In this document: one piece after another, positions 33,177-42,499 of the stretch
Position numbering within the stretch: the first letter of the stretch is position 1
How the letters are laid out: each line of letters begins with the position of its first letter
Translations under genes and position numbers: made by a program
Assembly: GCA_039798265.1 (NCBI GenBank)
Contig: JBDKGH010000057.1
Span: 1 to 64,000 of the forward strand
Source of the DNA: JBDKGH01 sp039798265
Lineage (GTDB): Bacteria; Bacteroidota; Bacteroidia; Flavobacteriales_D; Sanyastnellaceae
Direction: 5' to 3'
Length of the DNA stretch: 64,000 nt
Notes under the pieces: generated by a model
What the model was told of the DNA's origin: nothing
Database searches by the model: none
Seen by the model: only the letters and a program-made list of their open reading frames with translations

Positions 33177-33656
33177 ATGCAAATCACTAAAGAAAAAGTA
33201 GTGGCTATTCACTACACCCTCCGCGACAACGCTGGAACCATTATCGACTCTAGCAGCGGAAAAGATCCTTTGTACTACCTGCAAGGCTTCGGCAATCTTA
33301 TTCCTGGAATGGAAGAAGGATTAGAAGGTAAGGTAAAAGGAGACAAGTTCGAGATCAAAGTAAGTCCTGAAAAAGGCTACGGTGTTCGCGACGAAAATCA
33401 AGTTCAAGAAGTTCCTATGGCAGCTTTTGGTGGCAATCCTGTGAAAGAAGGTATGCAGTTCCAAGCTGGTGGCCAAGGCGGTGGATTCATCGTTACCGTT
33501 ACTAAAATCGAAGGCGATACTGTTACAGTTGATGCTAATCACCCACTCGCTGGAGTGGAGTTGAATTTCGATGTGGAAGTAATGGACGTTCGCGATGCTT
33601 CTGCTGAAGAAATTGCTCATGGACACGTTCACGGTCCTGGTGGACATCAACACTAA
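33177..33656 (+). CDS. slyD: SlyD-like FKBP peptidyl-prolyl cis-trans isomerase
   Basis: 159 aa. The FKBP core (residues 1-70 and 125-145) is interrupted by an insert-in-flap chaperone domain (about 70-125), the SlyD architecture. Conserved: DGxxxDSS-like GTIIDSSSGKDPLYYLQGFGNLIPGMEEGLEG, EKGYGVRDENQVQEVP and HPLAGVELNFDVEV. The C-terminal HGHVHGPGGHQH can bind Ni or other metals but is much shorter than the E. coli SlyD tail. It acts as a cytoplasmic folding helper. Confidence 0.93.
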   Translation: MQITKEKVVAIHYTLRDNAGTIIDSSSGKDPLYYLQGFGNLIPGMEEGLEGKVKGDKFEIKVSPEKGYGVRDENQVQEVPMAAFGGNPVKEGMQFQAGGQGGGFIVTVTKIEGDTVTVDANHPLAGVELNFDVEVMDVRDASAEEIAHGHVHGPGGHQH

Positions 33657-33680
33657 GCGATCGTTGTTCTTAACGACTGA

Positions 33681-33717
33681 AAAGACCCGTTCTGCGATAG
33701 TGGAACGGGTTTTTTAT
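33681..33717 (+). terminator. intrinsic terminator after the FKBP gene
   Basis: Stem ACCCGTTC / GAACGGGT extended by A-T pairs, 10-nt loop, T-run. The T-run overlaps the final codon and stop of the convergent DMT exporter gene. Confidence 0.88.
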
Positions 33718-34550
33718 TTTACCCGAGAGTTGAGTATCACACCGGTTACAATCAGTAACATACCACCTACGGAAAGCAACTCTACGTGTTCGCCAAATAC
33801 GGTATAGCCAAATATGATCGCAAAAATGGCCCCGAAGTAATTCCATGGGGTAACCTTGCTGGCATCGTCGGTATGCAAAGCAATGGTGGTATAGTATTGT
33901 GCTATTTGAGTGAAAATACTCATTAGAATAAGAAACAACCAATCCCATCCGTGTGGTTGAACCCAATGAAATAAGCAGGCAAAACCCGTGATAGGCAAAG
34001 CAATCATCGGAAAGTACATCACGATAGTCATCGGATGATCGGTGTGTTTGCTTTTGATAATGGCATTATAAGCAAAACCAGAAAACACGGCGGAGATGAT
34101 TCCAATTCCTAACCAAAAAAAGGAAACACGAGTATCCAAACCTCTGGTGAGAATAACGCCTGCAAAAGCAACAGCAAAAAAGAGCCATTGAATACGTTTG
34201 ACATTCTGATTGTTGAGCTGTGTGGCTATCAGTACAGTGAATATGGGCGACATGTACTGAATGACACTAGCGGTGGCTAAGGGCATATTTTTTACCGTGG
34301 AAAAAAAGAGACTCAAAGCCACCAAGCCTAGTAGCCCGCGCATCGCCAACCATTTGCGATTGGTGCCCCAAAAGGGAATGCGATGATGGGTAACATACCA
34401 GGCACAGAAGGAAAAGGATAATAGGCTTCTGAAAAAAATAAGCTCGTGTACAGGTATGTGGGGCATCAACTTCGCGAAGGTGTTAACCAACGAAAAGCAG
34501 AATACGGCCAATAACATGTAGGCTATGCCACGAGAAAACAAAGAGGGCAA
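33714..34550 (-). CDS. EamA/DMT-family membrane transporter
   Basis: 278 aa, ten predicted membrane helices in two EamA repeats (LLAVFCFSLVNTFAKL...; GIISAVFSGFAYNAIIK...). The TTG start at 34550 is used because a consensus -7 element lies 20 bp upstream and the next ATG (34517) would cut into helix 1. DMT proteins export amino acids, metabolites or drugs; specificity is not predictable here. Confidence 0.85.
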   Translation of the reverse strand: MPSLFSRGIAYMLLAVFCFSLVNTFAKLMPHIPVHELIFFRSLLSFSFCAWYVTHHRIPFWGTNRKWLAMRGLLGLVALSLFFSTVKNMPLATASVIQYMSPIFTVLIATQLNNQNVKRIQWLFFAVAFAGVILTRGLDTRVSFFWLGIGIISAVFSGFAYNAIIKSKHTDHPMTIVMYFPMIALPITGFACLFHWVQPHGWDWLFLILMSIFTQIAQYYTTIALHTDDASKVTPWNYFGAIFAIIFGYTVFGEHVELLSVGGMLLIVTGVILNSRVK

Positions 34551-34569
34551 TGGAGCTAATTTATAGCGC

Positions 34570-34577
34570 CAAAGGTA
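34570..34577 (-). promoter_or_regulatory. -7 element of the EamA transporter gene
   Basis: Minus-strand TACCTTTG, an exact TAnnTTTG match, 19 bp before the TTG start. Confidence 0.5.
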
Positions 34578-34619
34578 GTAGGGTGGAATAGTCGAATGGC
34601 AGGAAGTAATGAACAGGTT

Positions 34620-35024
34620 TTAATCTTCTGCTGGTATTAAACGAGCACCCATGAGGGCCGAAGGAATGTATAGCAACAGTTCAGCATAAAACCATAAGGG
34701 TTGACCAGGAATAATGATGAAGTTCATTACGCCCAATACCATTAAAATAGAGCCACAGACTAAAGCTACTCGTTTGTTTTTTGATATCCACTGTGCAATA
34801 ATACCCGCAGCAAATGCACCTAATACATGCGCCAGACCAATGAGCAAAAAAGCAGGCGTAGGCATAGCTTTTACAATCGCAGAAAGATGTTCGGGATTGT
34901 GTGGATCAAGTCCTGGAGGAGGCGGATATAGTCCTGAATTGATGTTCTCGACGATAAAAACAATAATACCGCTAATGACCAAAGCGGCAACTCCGGCGAG
35001 AATGTTCTTTAGTGTTGGGTTCAT
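34620..35024 (-). CDS. four-helix membrane protein, unknown function
   Basis: 134 aa from the ATG at 35024 (MNPTLKNILAG); a longer in-frame version has 16 unsupported residues. Helices at about 8-28, 55-75, 83-102 and 108-128, with a Pro-rich loop GLYPPPPGLDPHNPEHL facing one side. Glycine patterns (LIGLAHVLGAFAAGIIAQW) resemble small Bacteroidota membrane proteins of unknown function. Confidence 0.7.
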   Translation of the reverse strand: MNPTLKNILAGVAALVISGIIVFIVENINSGLYPPPPGLDPHNPEHLSAIVKAMPTPAFLLIGLAHVLGAFAAGIIAQWISKNKRVALVCGSILMVLGVMNFIIIPGQPLWFYAELLLYIPSALMGARLIPAED

Positions 35025-35055
35025 GTTTAAGGTTTTGATAGCGGAAAGATAAAAA

Positions 35056-35661
35056 TTATTCCGCTGCTTCACCTTGAATATGAGGAGGTAATTCGTGGTA
35101 GTGCAAATAATAATCGAGATCGGCCTGCGCTTCTTCGTTCTCGGGGGTTTCTATGGCACGCAAGGCCAATGATCGCAAAATGGGATCACGTGATTTGATG
35201 AAGAGTTTTGTTTCTGTGGGTAAAAAAAACACCACATTCATAACAAGGAAAAGCGGAACAAATCGAAACAAGAACTGACGGTAAGTAGCGGGTTCTTTTT
35301 TTCTCCAAAACAAAAAGGCTTGAATAAACAAGGCGATGGAAAGCATAAACGAAAAAAAGAATAGCATCACAGAGTTGGGCCAAAGCTGCCAAGAGAAGAG
35401 TAGGGTGCTAATTAATGAAGCGAGCACAAGGGAAGAAAAAACTCCTAAAAAACGACCGAAATAGGTGAGTGGTTTTAAGGCGCCTTCTCTCCATTCTTTC
35501 AGCGTTTTTTCGCGAAGCAATAAAGGACTGAAAAAAAAGTAAAGACAAAAGAGCATCACCCAGCCTGCCAGCAAAAGCACTTTGGTTCCCATTAAATCTA
35601 AAACGTCGGCGCCTAATCCAAAGAAGAGAAACACCACCGCTATTTTTTCAAAAAAGCGCAT
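35056..35661 (-). CDS. membrane protein at the end of the ccm cluster
   Basis: 201 aa with about five membrane helices in residues 5-160 and a soluble C-terminal tail (about 160-201) rich in Glu and His (DLDYYLHYHELPPHIQGEAAE). It starts 4 bp after the ccmF stop and is thus in the cytochrome c maturation operon. No known family recognised; a role in cytochrome c assembly is inferred only from position. Confidence 0.7.
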   Translation of the reverse strand: MRFFEKIAVVFLFFGLGADVLDLMGTKVLLLAGWVMLFCLYFFFSPLLLREKTLKEWREGALKPLTYFGRFLGVFSSLVLASLISTLLFSWQLWPNSVMLFFFSFMLSIALFIQAFLFWRKKEPATYRQFLFRFVPLFLVMNVVFFLPTETKLFIKSRDPILRSLALRAIETPENEEAQADLDYYLHYHELPPHIQGEAAE

Positions 35662-35665
35662 CGAA

Positions 35666-38527
35666 TTAAGCGTTTTTCTTCCACAGTTTGATGCGGTGAC
35701 GAATAGCCATCGTTGTGCCGATCACCATCACTATACAGCCTAACCACAAGATGTTGATCTGCGGGAAAATCTCAGCTGTCATGATGAGCATATCTTTTTG
35801 GGCACTGCTATGTTCTTGTACGGTCAATTCCAATCCTTCTTTTTTCTCAGCAATAGAAAGCAACATGCGGAACTGCTTTGATTCAACAGGGAAGGGAAGT
35901 GTAACGCTGTCTTTCATCATCACACTCGCCAATATCAACTGCTCGCTTTTCACGCCATCGCTCAAGGTTACGTATCCTCTTTTGGCAATAACGCCTTCGG
36001 GCAAATTTTCGGGTATGCTATCTACATTTACTAAGCTGTCCAATTTGAAATTGACAATCTCCGAAAGTCGAATGTTTTGACCCAATTCAATAAAGCCACT
36101 TTTGGGATCTAGATAACCCGATTGATCACCTTTCTTTTCTTCCATATCGGTGTACTTGATGAAGGTGTACAAGTCTTCCCCTAGGCTGTGCTTGATGCTT
36201 GGCTCACGGCTATTTCCTTTGGGCGAAATAAGAATGGTGGGCTCTAGTGTAAAGAGTTTTTCTCCGGGTTTGCCTGGCTGCCACGCTTTGGTTGTTTCTA
36301 ATTCTTCTTCAGTGGCCATAGGCACCATGCTCCAAAGTGAATCTTTACCCCAGTCGTCAAGGAAACTTTCACTAGCGGTGTGTTTTTTCATACTGCGAAA
36401 TACCATGCCTTGCATAGAAACGTATTCGCCTTCTTCATAAGTCACCGGCTCCATATCGAGGTAATCGATGGTCACAAATAGGCGTTCTCCTGATTTGTAT
36501 TTATCGCGATAGTGAACAAAGTAAGGTCCCATAGCCATGGTATCTCCTTTGAGAATCATCATGTCCTCATTGTTGGAAAAGGACTCGTCTAATTCTGCTA
36601 CGTTTCCGACACGGTTTTGCGAAATGAAAAAGCTCTGCGAAGTGCTAACGATGGCTCCTATAATCAAGAGGGCAAAGCCCACGTGCGCAACGCTCGCACC
36701 AATGTGATCTACCTTGCCTTTGAGCACGCGTATAGCGTAATCTGCATTGGCCACTAAAGCAAATATGCTGGTGAAAAGAAGGGCCTTTAATGCAAAGGAC
36801 TCGTCCCCAAATCCAGTGAATAGCAAAATCAAAATGGTTAATGCCACGGCGATAACCAAACTCAACAATACCTTCGAAAGCATTTCGGAAAAAGCGGTGT
36901 CCTTATACTTCAAGTACTGACCGATGGCGATGATTAAAAACAATACGGTCGCTAGTGGAATCTGAATTTGGTGATATACATTGAATCGCTCTTTATCGCC
37001 AGGAGCGGAGAAGGTATGCTCCGACATTCTGCGTGCCCAATCCCAATTGGTCGATTCATATAGGGAAGCAAACATGTTTTCAAAAGGCGTCAAGAATATG
37101 TTGCCCACGTTCACCGAGGTTACTACCGTAATATGAATGGCGGCAAGGGTAAGCACGAGCGACCCAATGAACATCCAAAACTCACGACTCCACAGTGCTT
37201 CTTCTTTATCACCATTCGGGTTGGCGAGTTGCTTGTAGCTTTTCACCAACATAACCACAGAGGCCAATATAAAAATCAATGTCAGCGCAGGTACCCATGT
37301 GCCTTCGCCAGGAAGTAATTTTTCACCTTCGGCCAAAACAGGTGTTTCTGCAGTGATAATATTACCGAGGGCAAGAACAAATAAGATTGCACTGAGCGCT
37401 AAGTAAGCCATTCGCCATTTGCGATCGCTCACCATAAGATAGGTGGCCATAGCGGTAAAGAACAAAAGATAAACGAGCAATTGAGCCAAAATACCGCTAT
37501 CCACAAAGGAGTGAACACTACTGTCGCCTAACACACCGCTGCGGGTAAGGAAGGTAGAGTAGAGAATAAGAATGAAGGTACTAATGGTGAGCAACAGGGC
37601 TGTAAATAGACTAGTTCCTTTTCGTTGATTGATCACTAACAAGTGAGCGCTTCCTACCATTGTCAACCAAGGCACCAACGATGCATTTTCTACAGGGTCC
37701 CAAGCCCAAAATCCACCAAAGCCTAATGCTTCATAGGCCCAAGCGCCGCCCATCAAAATACCAGTACCTAAAATCATCACCCCGAAAAATGCCCAAGGAA
37801 TGGCGGGTTTCATCCAACCTTTCAAATCGCCTTTCCACAAACCAGCAATTGCAAATGCAAATGGAATCATGGTAGAAGCAAAGCCCAAAAACAATGTAGG
37901 AGGGTGAATGGTCATCCAATAGTTTTGAAGAAGAGGATTCAACCCTTTCCCGTTTTGAAATGCATCAAGATCGAGGTAATCGGGACGAAGGGTCCATGGC
38001 AAACCAACGTTTGAAGAAGCTTCTCGCAGCAAAATGAAAGGGTTGCTACCGAATTGGAATTCACCAAAGAAGCTACCTAAAAGCATAGAGGATAAGAACA
38101 CCTGAACAAAGGCTACCACGGTCATTACCCAAGGCTCCCACTCACGTGCCCAACGAATCAAAAAGAAACCAAGTATAACATGCCAAAAGGTCCACAATAA
38201 AAAGCTTCCTTCTTGTCCTTCCCACATGCAGGAAAAGACATACTTCATGGGCATTTCATTGTTTAAGTGATCAAAGGCATATTTGTATTCGTACAGGTGA
38301 TTGAATAAAATATAGAACAGTGAGCCCACGATTCCGATAATCGAAATACCGTGTACGTAAAACCCTTTACGAGCATAACTCAGCCAAGTGGCTTGTTGGT
38401 CAGCCGATTTGGTACTGAAGTAGTAAGTAAGGGCTGAAAAAAAAGCCGAAGCAAAAGCTAAGGCTACGAAAAAATTACCGATTTGACCTGGTAATAAATG
38501 TTCGTTGAGGTATTGAATTTGGTTCAT
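35666..38527 (-). CDS. ccmF: cytochrome c heme lyase, CcmF/CcsA-like
   Basis: 953 aa, about 15 membrane helices, with the periplasmic tryptophan-rich WWD signature GGFWAWDPVENASLVPWL near residue 280 and additional helix-flanking His residues for heme. It attaches heme delivered by CcmE to apocytochromes. It is longer than E. coli CcmF (~650 aa): a C-terminal periplasmic domain (about 640-915, e.g. GPYFVHYRDKYKSGERLFV) precedes the final helix, as in other Bacteroidota. Confidence 0.92.
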   Translation of the reverse strand: MNQIQYLNEHLLPGQIGNFFVALAFASAFFSALTYYFSTKSADQQATWLSYARKGFYVHGISIIGIVGSLFYILFNHLYEYKYAFDHLNNEMPMKYVFSCMWEGQEGSFLLWTFWHVILGFFLIRWAREWEPWVMTVVAFVQVFLSSMLLGSFFGEFQFGSNPFILLREASSNVGLPWTLRPDYLDLDAFQNGKGLNPLLQNYWMTIHPPTLFLGFASTMIPFAFAIAGLWKGDLKGWMKPAIPWAFFGVMILGTGILMGGAWAYEALGFGGFWAWDPVENASLVPWLTMVGSAHLLVINQRKGTSLFTALLLTISTFILILYSTFLTRSGVLGDSSVHSFVDSGILAQLLVYLLFFTAMATYLMVSDRKWRMAYLALSAILFVLALGNIITAETPVLAEGEKLLPGEGTWVPALTLIFILASVVMLVKSYKQLANPNGDKEEALWSREFWMFIGSLVLTLAAIHITVVTSVNVGNIFLTPFENMFASLYESTNWDWARRMSEHTFSAPGDKERFNVYHQIQIPLATVLFLIIAIGQYLKYKDTAFSEMLSKVLLSLVIAVALTILILLFTGFGDESFALKALLFTSIFALVANADYAIRVLKGKVDHIGASVAHVGFALLIIGAIVSTSQSFFISQNRVGNVAELDESFSNNEDMMILKGDTMAMGPYFVHYRDKYKSGERLFVTIDYLDMEPVTYEEGEYVSMQGMVFRSMKKHTASESFLDDWGKDSLWSMVPMATEEELETTKAWQPGKPGEKLFTLEPTILISPKGNSREPSIKHSLGEDLYTFIKYTDMEEKKGDQSGYLDPKSGFIELGQNIRLSEIVNFKLDSLVNVDSIPENLPEGVIAKRGYVTLSDGVKSEQLILASVMMKDSVTLPFPVESKQFRMLLSIAEKKEGLELTVQEHSSAQKDMLIMTAEIFPQINILWLGCIVMVIGTTMAIRHRIKLWKKNA

Positions 38528-38589
38528 GTCAAAAGCTTACTTCTCCGATTAATAGGCCGGAGAGATGGGGTAGATAAAAAGAGTACTGC

Positions 38590-38994
38590 TTATTGCTCGG
38601 CAGTAAGAGAGTGTTTTTGATCGTTGTATTTGCTAGGGCATTTCATGAGCAAATGCGAAGCATGAAATTCTCCATTGGCATCAAACTTACCTTCAACAGT
38701 TACCGATTCGGATTGTTCCAATCCCATTGGTTTTCCTTGGGCGTCATGCAAATGCACTTCATGCGAAATGCCACTCTGATCAATCATGCTGAAAACGGTT
38801 AGGTTGGCATCGGTAAGTGCATCGTATTCTACACCACGCGTTTTGTCAAAAGTTCCCGTAATCTTAAACTGTTTGTCGGGTTCGGCTTTGGCTTGTGCAA
38901 AAGTGCTGCTATCTACAGAACTGGTGTAAGTGGAAACCAAAATGGCGGATACCACTGCAATCAAAAGAATTAAAACAATGTGCGTCTTTTTCAT
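38590..38994 (-). CDS. ccmE: cytochrome c maturation heme chaperone, cysteine-type CcmE
   Basis: 134 aa. One N-terminal membrane helix (IVLILLIAVVSAILVSTY), then an OB-fold domain (FKITGTFDKTRGVEYD, SVTVEGKFDANGEFHASHLLMKCPSKYND). The residue that carries heme covalently is His in the HxxxY motif of E. coli CcmE; here it is Cys in CPSKY (CxxxY), the variant known from some deltaproteobacteria, archaea and Bacteroidota. It lies 2 bp after ccmD. Confidence 0.92.
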   Translation of the reverse strand: MKKTHIVLILLIAVVSAILVSTYTSSVDSSTFAQAKAEPDKQFKITGTFDKTRGVEYDALTDANLTVFSMIDQSGISHEVHLHDAQGKPMGLEQSESVTVEGKFDANGEFHASHLLMKCPSKYNDQKHSLTAEQ

Positions 38995-38996
38995 GG

Positions 38997-39221
38997 TCAG
39001 TTTTTATTGTTTTTTTCCAAATTGCTTACGCGTCGCTCAATCATAAAAAGGAAAATGAACAATCCGATCATCACGATACCGGCTACGGTAATCACGACTT
39101 TTATTTTACCACTTTGAAAGAAATACTCTTCCAGAGGCGCATGAGCTGCCGCTTGAGCGTGTGAGCTGATGCTCAAAAGCGAAACTGCCAATAAGGCGAA
39201 AAATGGGTTAAGCTTCTTCAT
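38997..39221 (-). CDS. ccmD: CcmD-like small membrane protein
   Basis: 74 aa: a signal-like N-terminus (MKKLNPFFALLAVSLLSISSHAQA), then one membrane helix (VVITVAGIVMIGLFIFLFMIE) and a basic/charged tail RRVSNLEKNNKN, the CcmD pattern. CcmD helps release holo-CcmE from the CcmABC complex. Its start overlaps the ccmC end by 14 bp. Confidence 0.8.
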   Translation of the reverse strand: MKKLNPFFALLAVSLLSISSHAQAAAHAPLEEYFFQSGKIKVVITVAGIVMIGLFIFLFMIERRVSNLEKNNKN

Positions 39222-40272
39222 TCTTTATTTCAAGATTTCTAATTCTTAATACAAGGGAATAGATCCAATACCCCAACAAGGCCCATCCAATTACCGCGGG
39301 GTAAAAAATGGTTCTCAAGGTGCTATTGAGATCGTAAGCAGAAAAGGCTGGAGTTCCATCTTTTCCAGGGTGTAAACTTTCGGAAAATCTCGGCATTACC
39401 ATCAATAAGATAACCATCATTACCAAGGCAAAAATGTTGAAGATGGCTGCTAGTCGCCCACGCTTTTCTTCATCTTTGGTTGATCCTCTTAAAATGAAAT
39501 AGGCCACATAAACGATAAACACCACCAAGGCTCCATTGAGTTGTGGATCGTTTGGCCACCAATCACCCCAAGTAAAACGGGCCCAAAAACTCCCTGTAGT
39601 GAGTCCTAATATGCAGAATACTAAACCAACAGAGGCTGAGGTTGCCGCTTTGCGGTCAAGTAAGGCGAGGGTTTCATATTTAGCGATACTGTTTTCTTCA
39701 GATCTTCCTGATTGATTGAGGTATTTGATACTGTATGCAAAGGAAAATCCCATGAGCAAAAACATCGTAAACCACATGGGCACGTGCCACATCAGGTTGC
39801 GAATGGTTTCATAAATCACGATTTGAAAGGGATAACCAAATTGACTGTGCTCATCGGTTTTTACGTGTGGATCGCACGTTCCCAAATTGGATTGCTCGTT
39901 GATCACAAACGCATCGGTATCGATTGATTTGCGGATGTACACGGTACCATCTAAATCATTATTGGAGTAAAAACCAATGGTCTTCGATGAAAGTGTATCG
40001 GGCAAATCAACAGAGATAACCGCATGAGTGGCATCTTCAACACGAAGCACCTCTGCGCAGTAGTATTGCTTACCTACGGAAATGAAAAACTGCTGCTGCT
40101 GGTTGGCCGCATCGAAGTGGGTATTATAACCGATATAGGTAAAGGTATTTTTACCAGGTTGTAATTGATCGGTGGATACATCCATCCCTCCGGGAATCAA
40201 CGGTGTTTTGAAGGCAAACACGGCGGTGTAAACCAAGAAGACGATGCAGATTATTTTAAGCCAAAGTTTCAT
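39208..40272 (-). CDS. ccmC: heme exporter/handling protein CcmC (CcsA family)
   Basis: 354 aa. The WWD motif FTWGDWWPNDPQLNG near residue 245 loads heme onto CcmE. Compared with E. coli CcmC (245 aa) there is an extra N-terminal periplasmic region of about 100 residues (FTYIGYNTHFDAANQQQQFF...) after the first helix, usual in Bacteroidota. Six core helices follow. It is coupled to ccmD and 17 bp downstream of ccmB. Confidence 0.9.
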   Translation of the reverse strand: MKLWLKIICIVFLVYTAVFAFKTPLIPGGMDVSTDQLQPGKNTFTYIGYNTHFDAANQQQQFFISVGKQYYCAEVLRVEDATHAVISVDLPDTLSSKTIGFYSNNDLDGTVYIRKSIDTDAFVINEQSNLGTCDPHVKTDEHSQFGYPFQIVIYETIRNLMWHVPMWFTMFLLMGFSFAYSIKYLNQSGRSEENSIAKYETLALLDRKAATSASVGLVFCILGLTTGSFWARFTWGDWWPNDPQLNGALVVFIVYVAYFILRGSTKDEEKRGRLAAIFNIFALVMMVILLMVMPRFSESLHPGKDGTPAFSAYDLNSTLRTIFYPAVIGWALLGYWIYSLVLRIRNLEIKNEEA

Positions 40273-40289
40273 TTAATCAAGCTATTTGC

Positions 40290-40952
40290 TCATTCCCGCC
40301 AAAGGTAGGGGAACAAGATGAGGGCTAAAAGCAAAGCCGTCACATTAAGGACAATTAACACTAAAAGATTCAAACTGTTCGTTGACCAAACAGCTCCTTC
40401 CATTGCGGAGGTGGTGAATCGGGTGATAGTGACCAGGAGCGGAATAATTACGGGAAATCCAAGTATGGCAATGAGACCAATACCTCCATCACTTTTGTAG
40501 GCTAAACCAGCTACAAAGGTGAGCGCAAATCCTAATCCTGTGCTTCCCAAAAAGATACCCATTAGTACTTGATCCATTTGCGCATGTGCAAATGCAGTAT
40601 CCCCAAAGAACAGAGCAAAAAAGGCCAAGCTGATCAAGTTGAGCAAAGCAATCAAAAATGCGTTGTAAATGGATTTGGAAAGAATCACATGACGAGGATG
40701 AGCAATGGAGTATAGGTAGAATTGAACACCATTACTTTCTTGATTAAAAGTCTTTTGCATGGCGTTGAATGCAGTAAAAAGTCCGGTAAGCCAAACGAGA
40801 CCGCCCCACACTTTTCCTCCTTCAATTTCTCCAAAACTCAGATAACACACGAAAACCGTTGCTAGCACATACAGAAAAATACCGGCAAGGGTATGCTTTT
40901 GGCGCATCTCCAAGCGAAGTTCTTTCTGTAATAGGGCAACTACGGGCTTCAT
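40290..40952 (-). CDS. ccmB: heme exporter membrane subunit CcmB
   Basis: 220 aa from the ATG at 40952 (MKPVVALLQKELRLEMRQKHT), the family's normal length; an upstream GTG would add 15 residues. Six membrane helices, with the N-terminal KELRLEMRQ cytoplasmic segment typical of CcmB. It works with the ATPase CcmA in CcmABC, but no ccmA is found in this cluster. Confidence 0.92.
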   Translation of the reverse strand: MKPVVALLQKELRLEMRQKHTLAGIFLYVLATVFVCYLSFGEIEGGKVWGGLVWLTGLFTAFNAMQKTFNQESNGVQFYLYSIAHPRHVILSKSIYNAFLIALLNLISLAFFALFFGDTAFAHAQMDQVLMGIFLGSTGLGFALTFVAGLAYKSDGGIGLIAILGFPVIIPLLVTITRFTTSAMEGAVWSTNSLNLLVLIVLNVTALLLALILFPYLWRE

Positions 40953-41076
40953 GGGCGCGAATTTACAACAGAGCACCGCAAAACAGGGTGACTTCACTCA
41001 CTGTTTATACTCGTTTGTCAACGTTTTTTTTGACCTACATCAGCGAACTTTAAGAGAAGGTTTTAGTTTTAAGGCC

Positions 41077-41766
41077 ATGAGAAAAGAACGCCTTGTTGTT
41101 TTAACTGGTGCCGGCATGAGCGCAGAAAGCGGCATTCCTACTTTTCGCGCCATTGACGGACTTTGGGAAAATCACCGCATAGAAGAAGTTGCCACGCCTG
41201 AAGCTTGGCAGCGTAATCCGCACTTGGTGCTCGAATTTTACAATCAACGAAGGGTAAACATTCGCCGCGCTCAACCCAACAAAGGGCATCTGATCTTGGC
41301 GGAACTTGAAAAACAGTATGAGGTGGTGATCATCACTCAAAACATCGACGACCTCCACGAAAGAGCTGGTAGTTCGCAAGTGATGCACCTACATGGCGAG
41401 ATCATGAAGTCGAGAAGTTCGATTGATCCTCACCTCATTTATCCAATTGAAGGGGATCATTTACTGTGGGGAGAAAAATGCGAAAAAGGCACTCAAAAAA
41501 GACCACACATAGTATGGTTCGGCGAAGCGGTACCTATGATAGAAACTTCAATACCTATAGTGAATACGGCAGATCGGTTTTTGGTGGTAGGCACATCTTT
41601 GCAGGTATATCCTGCCGCAAGTTTGATCCATTATACCCGGCCAGATATTCCAAAGTACATTATCGACCCACACATACCGCAGCTGGGAGGTGATAGTGGT
41701 TGGACGAAAATCGAAAAAGGGGGAAGCGAAGGATTAGAACTATTCCGATCGCTATTGATGAATTAA
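41077..41766 (+). CDS. cobB: class III-type sirtuin, NAD-dependent protein deacylase
   Basis: 229 aa from the ATG at 41077 (MRKERLVVLTGAGMSAESGI). NAD-binding GAGMSAESGIPTFR, TQNIDDLHERAGSSQVMHLHG (catalytic His) and VGTSLQVYPAASL are intact. The YNQRR segment gives the Tyr-x-x-Arg pair that marks SIRT5-like desuccinylases/demalonylases. The usual four zinc-binding Cys are absent: only one Cys remains (GEKCEKG). The stop shares TTAA with the convergent DUF4294 gene. Confidence 0.9.
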   Translation: MRKERLVVLTGAGMSAESGIPTFRAIDGLWENHRIEEVATPEAWQRNPHLVLEFYNQRRVNIRRAQPNKGHLILAELEKQYEVVIITQNIDDLHERAGSSQVMHLHGEIMKSRSSIDPHLIYPIEGDHLLWGEKCEKGTQKRPHIVWFGEAVPMIETSIPIVNTADRFLVVGTSLQVYPAASLIHYTRPDIPKYIIDPHIPQLGGDSGWTKIEKGGSEGLELFRSLLMN

Positions 41767-42431
41767 TTCTTGGAGTAATTCTTTAAACCAAACGGATCTA
41801 CTTGGCGGTACTGAACGGGAATGGAACCATCTTCAATCTGAAGAACAATGTTCTCTATCCACACATCTTTGCCATAAGGATCATATTCGTCTTTTAAGTT
41901 GTGTCCGAATATACGGGCAACACTTTGCCACATAAAGGCAGAAAATTTTCCTTTGAGCTCTTGAACCAATCCATAGCTGCTGTCTCCTGTCTGACGGTCG
42001 ATGAGCTTGATCAAAATGACTCCTTCGGAAACGGTCATGTTCCTCAAGTCATTTTCAAATTGCTTTTTTAATTCTTCTTCCGCTTGATCCAACAGCTTTT
42101 CTTGTTCTTTGGGATTGGTGATTGTTTTACATATAGCCTCGTACGTCTTCATGATCTCACCAGCGGCATGAGCGTAGGGATACACCTTTACGACCTTTTG
42201 TTGTAATCGGTCGTATTGTTTTTTCTTATGTGGATTGGTGCTTTGCGCGCCAATAACAACAGTGGCATAAGTACCGATGGCTAAGGTATCTGTAGCGGTG
42301 GAATACCAAACCGTGTTGTAATATTCGTTGCTTAATGTACCGATAATGGTATAGTTAGTAGGCGCGGGCTCTTGTGCTCGAAGTAAAATCGAGCATCCGG
42401 TTAAGAGTAGAATTGCGAAGAGCCGTTTCAT
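41763..42431 (-). CDS. DUF4294 secreted protein
   Basis: 222 aa. Signal peptide (MKRLFAILLLTGCSILLRAQ), then the DUF4294 domain (about 70-200): KKKQYDRLQQKVVKVYPYAHAAGEIM, GVILIKLIDRQTGDSSYGLVQELKGKFSAFMWQSVARIFGHNLKDEYDPYG. The family is restricted to Bacteroidota, exported, and of unknown function. Charged helices dominate the middle. Confidence 0.85.
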   Translation of the reverse strand: MKRLFAILLLTGCSILLRAQEPAPTNYTIIGTLSNEYYNTVWYSTATDTLAIGTYATVVIGAQSTNPHKKKQYDRLQQKVVKVYPYAHAAGEIMKTYEAICKTITNPKEQEKLLDQAEEELKKQFENDLRNMTVSEGVILIKLIDRQTGDSSYGLVQELKGKFSAFMWQSVARIFGHNLKDEYDPYGKDVWIENIVLQIEDGSIPVQYRQVDPFGLKNYSKN

Positions 42432-42499
42432 CCGTTATCGGTTGTTTACGAATATAATGCGAATAACGTGCCCTTTTGTACGATTAGTATTCAAATATG

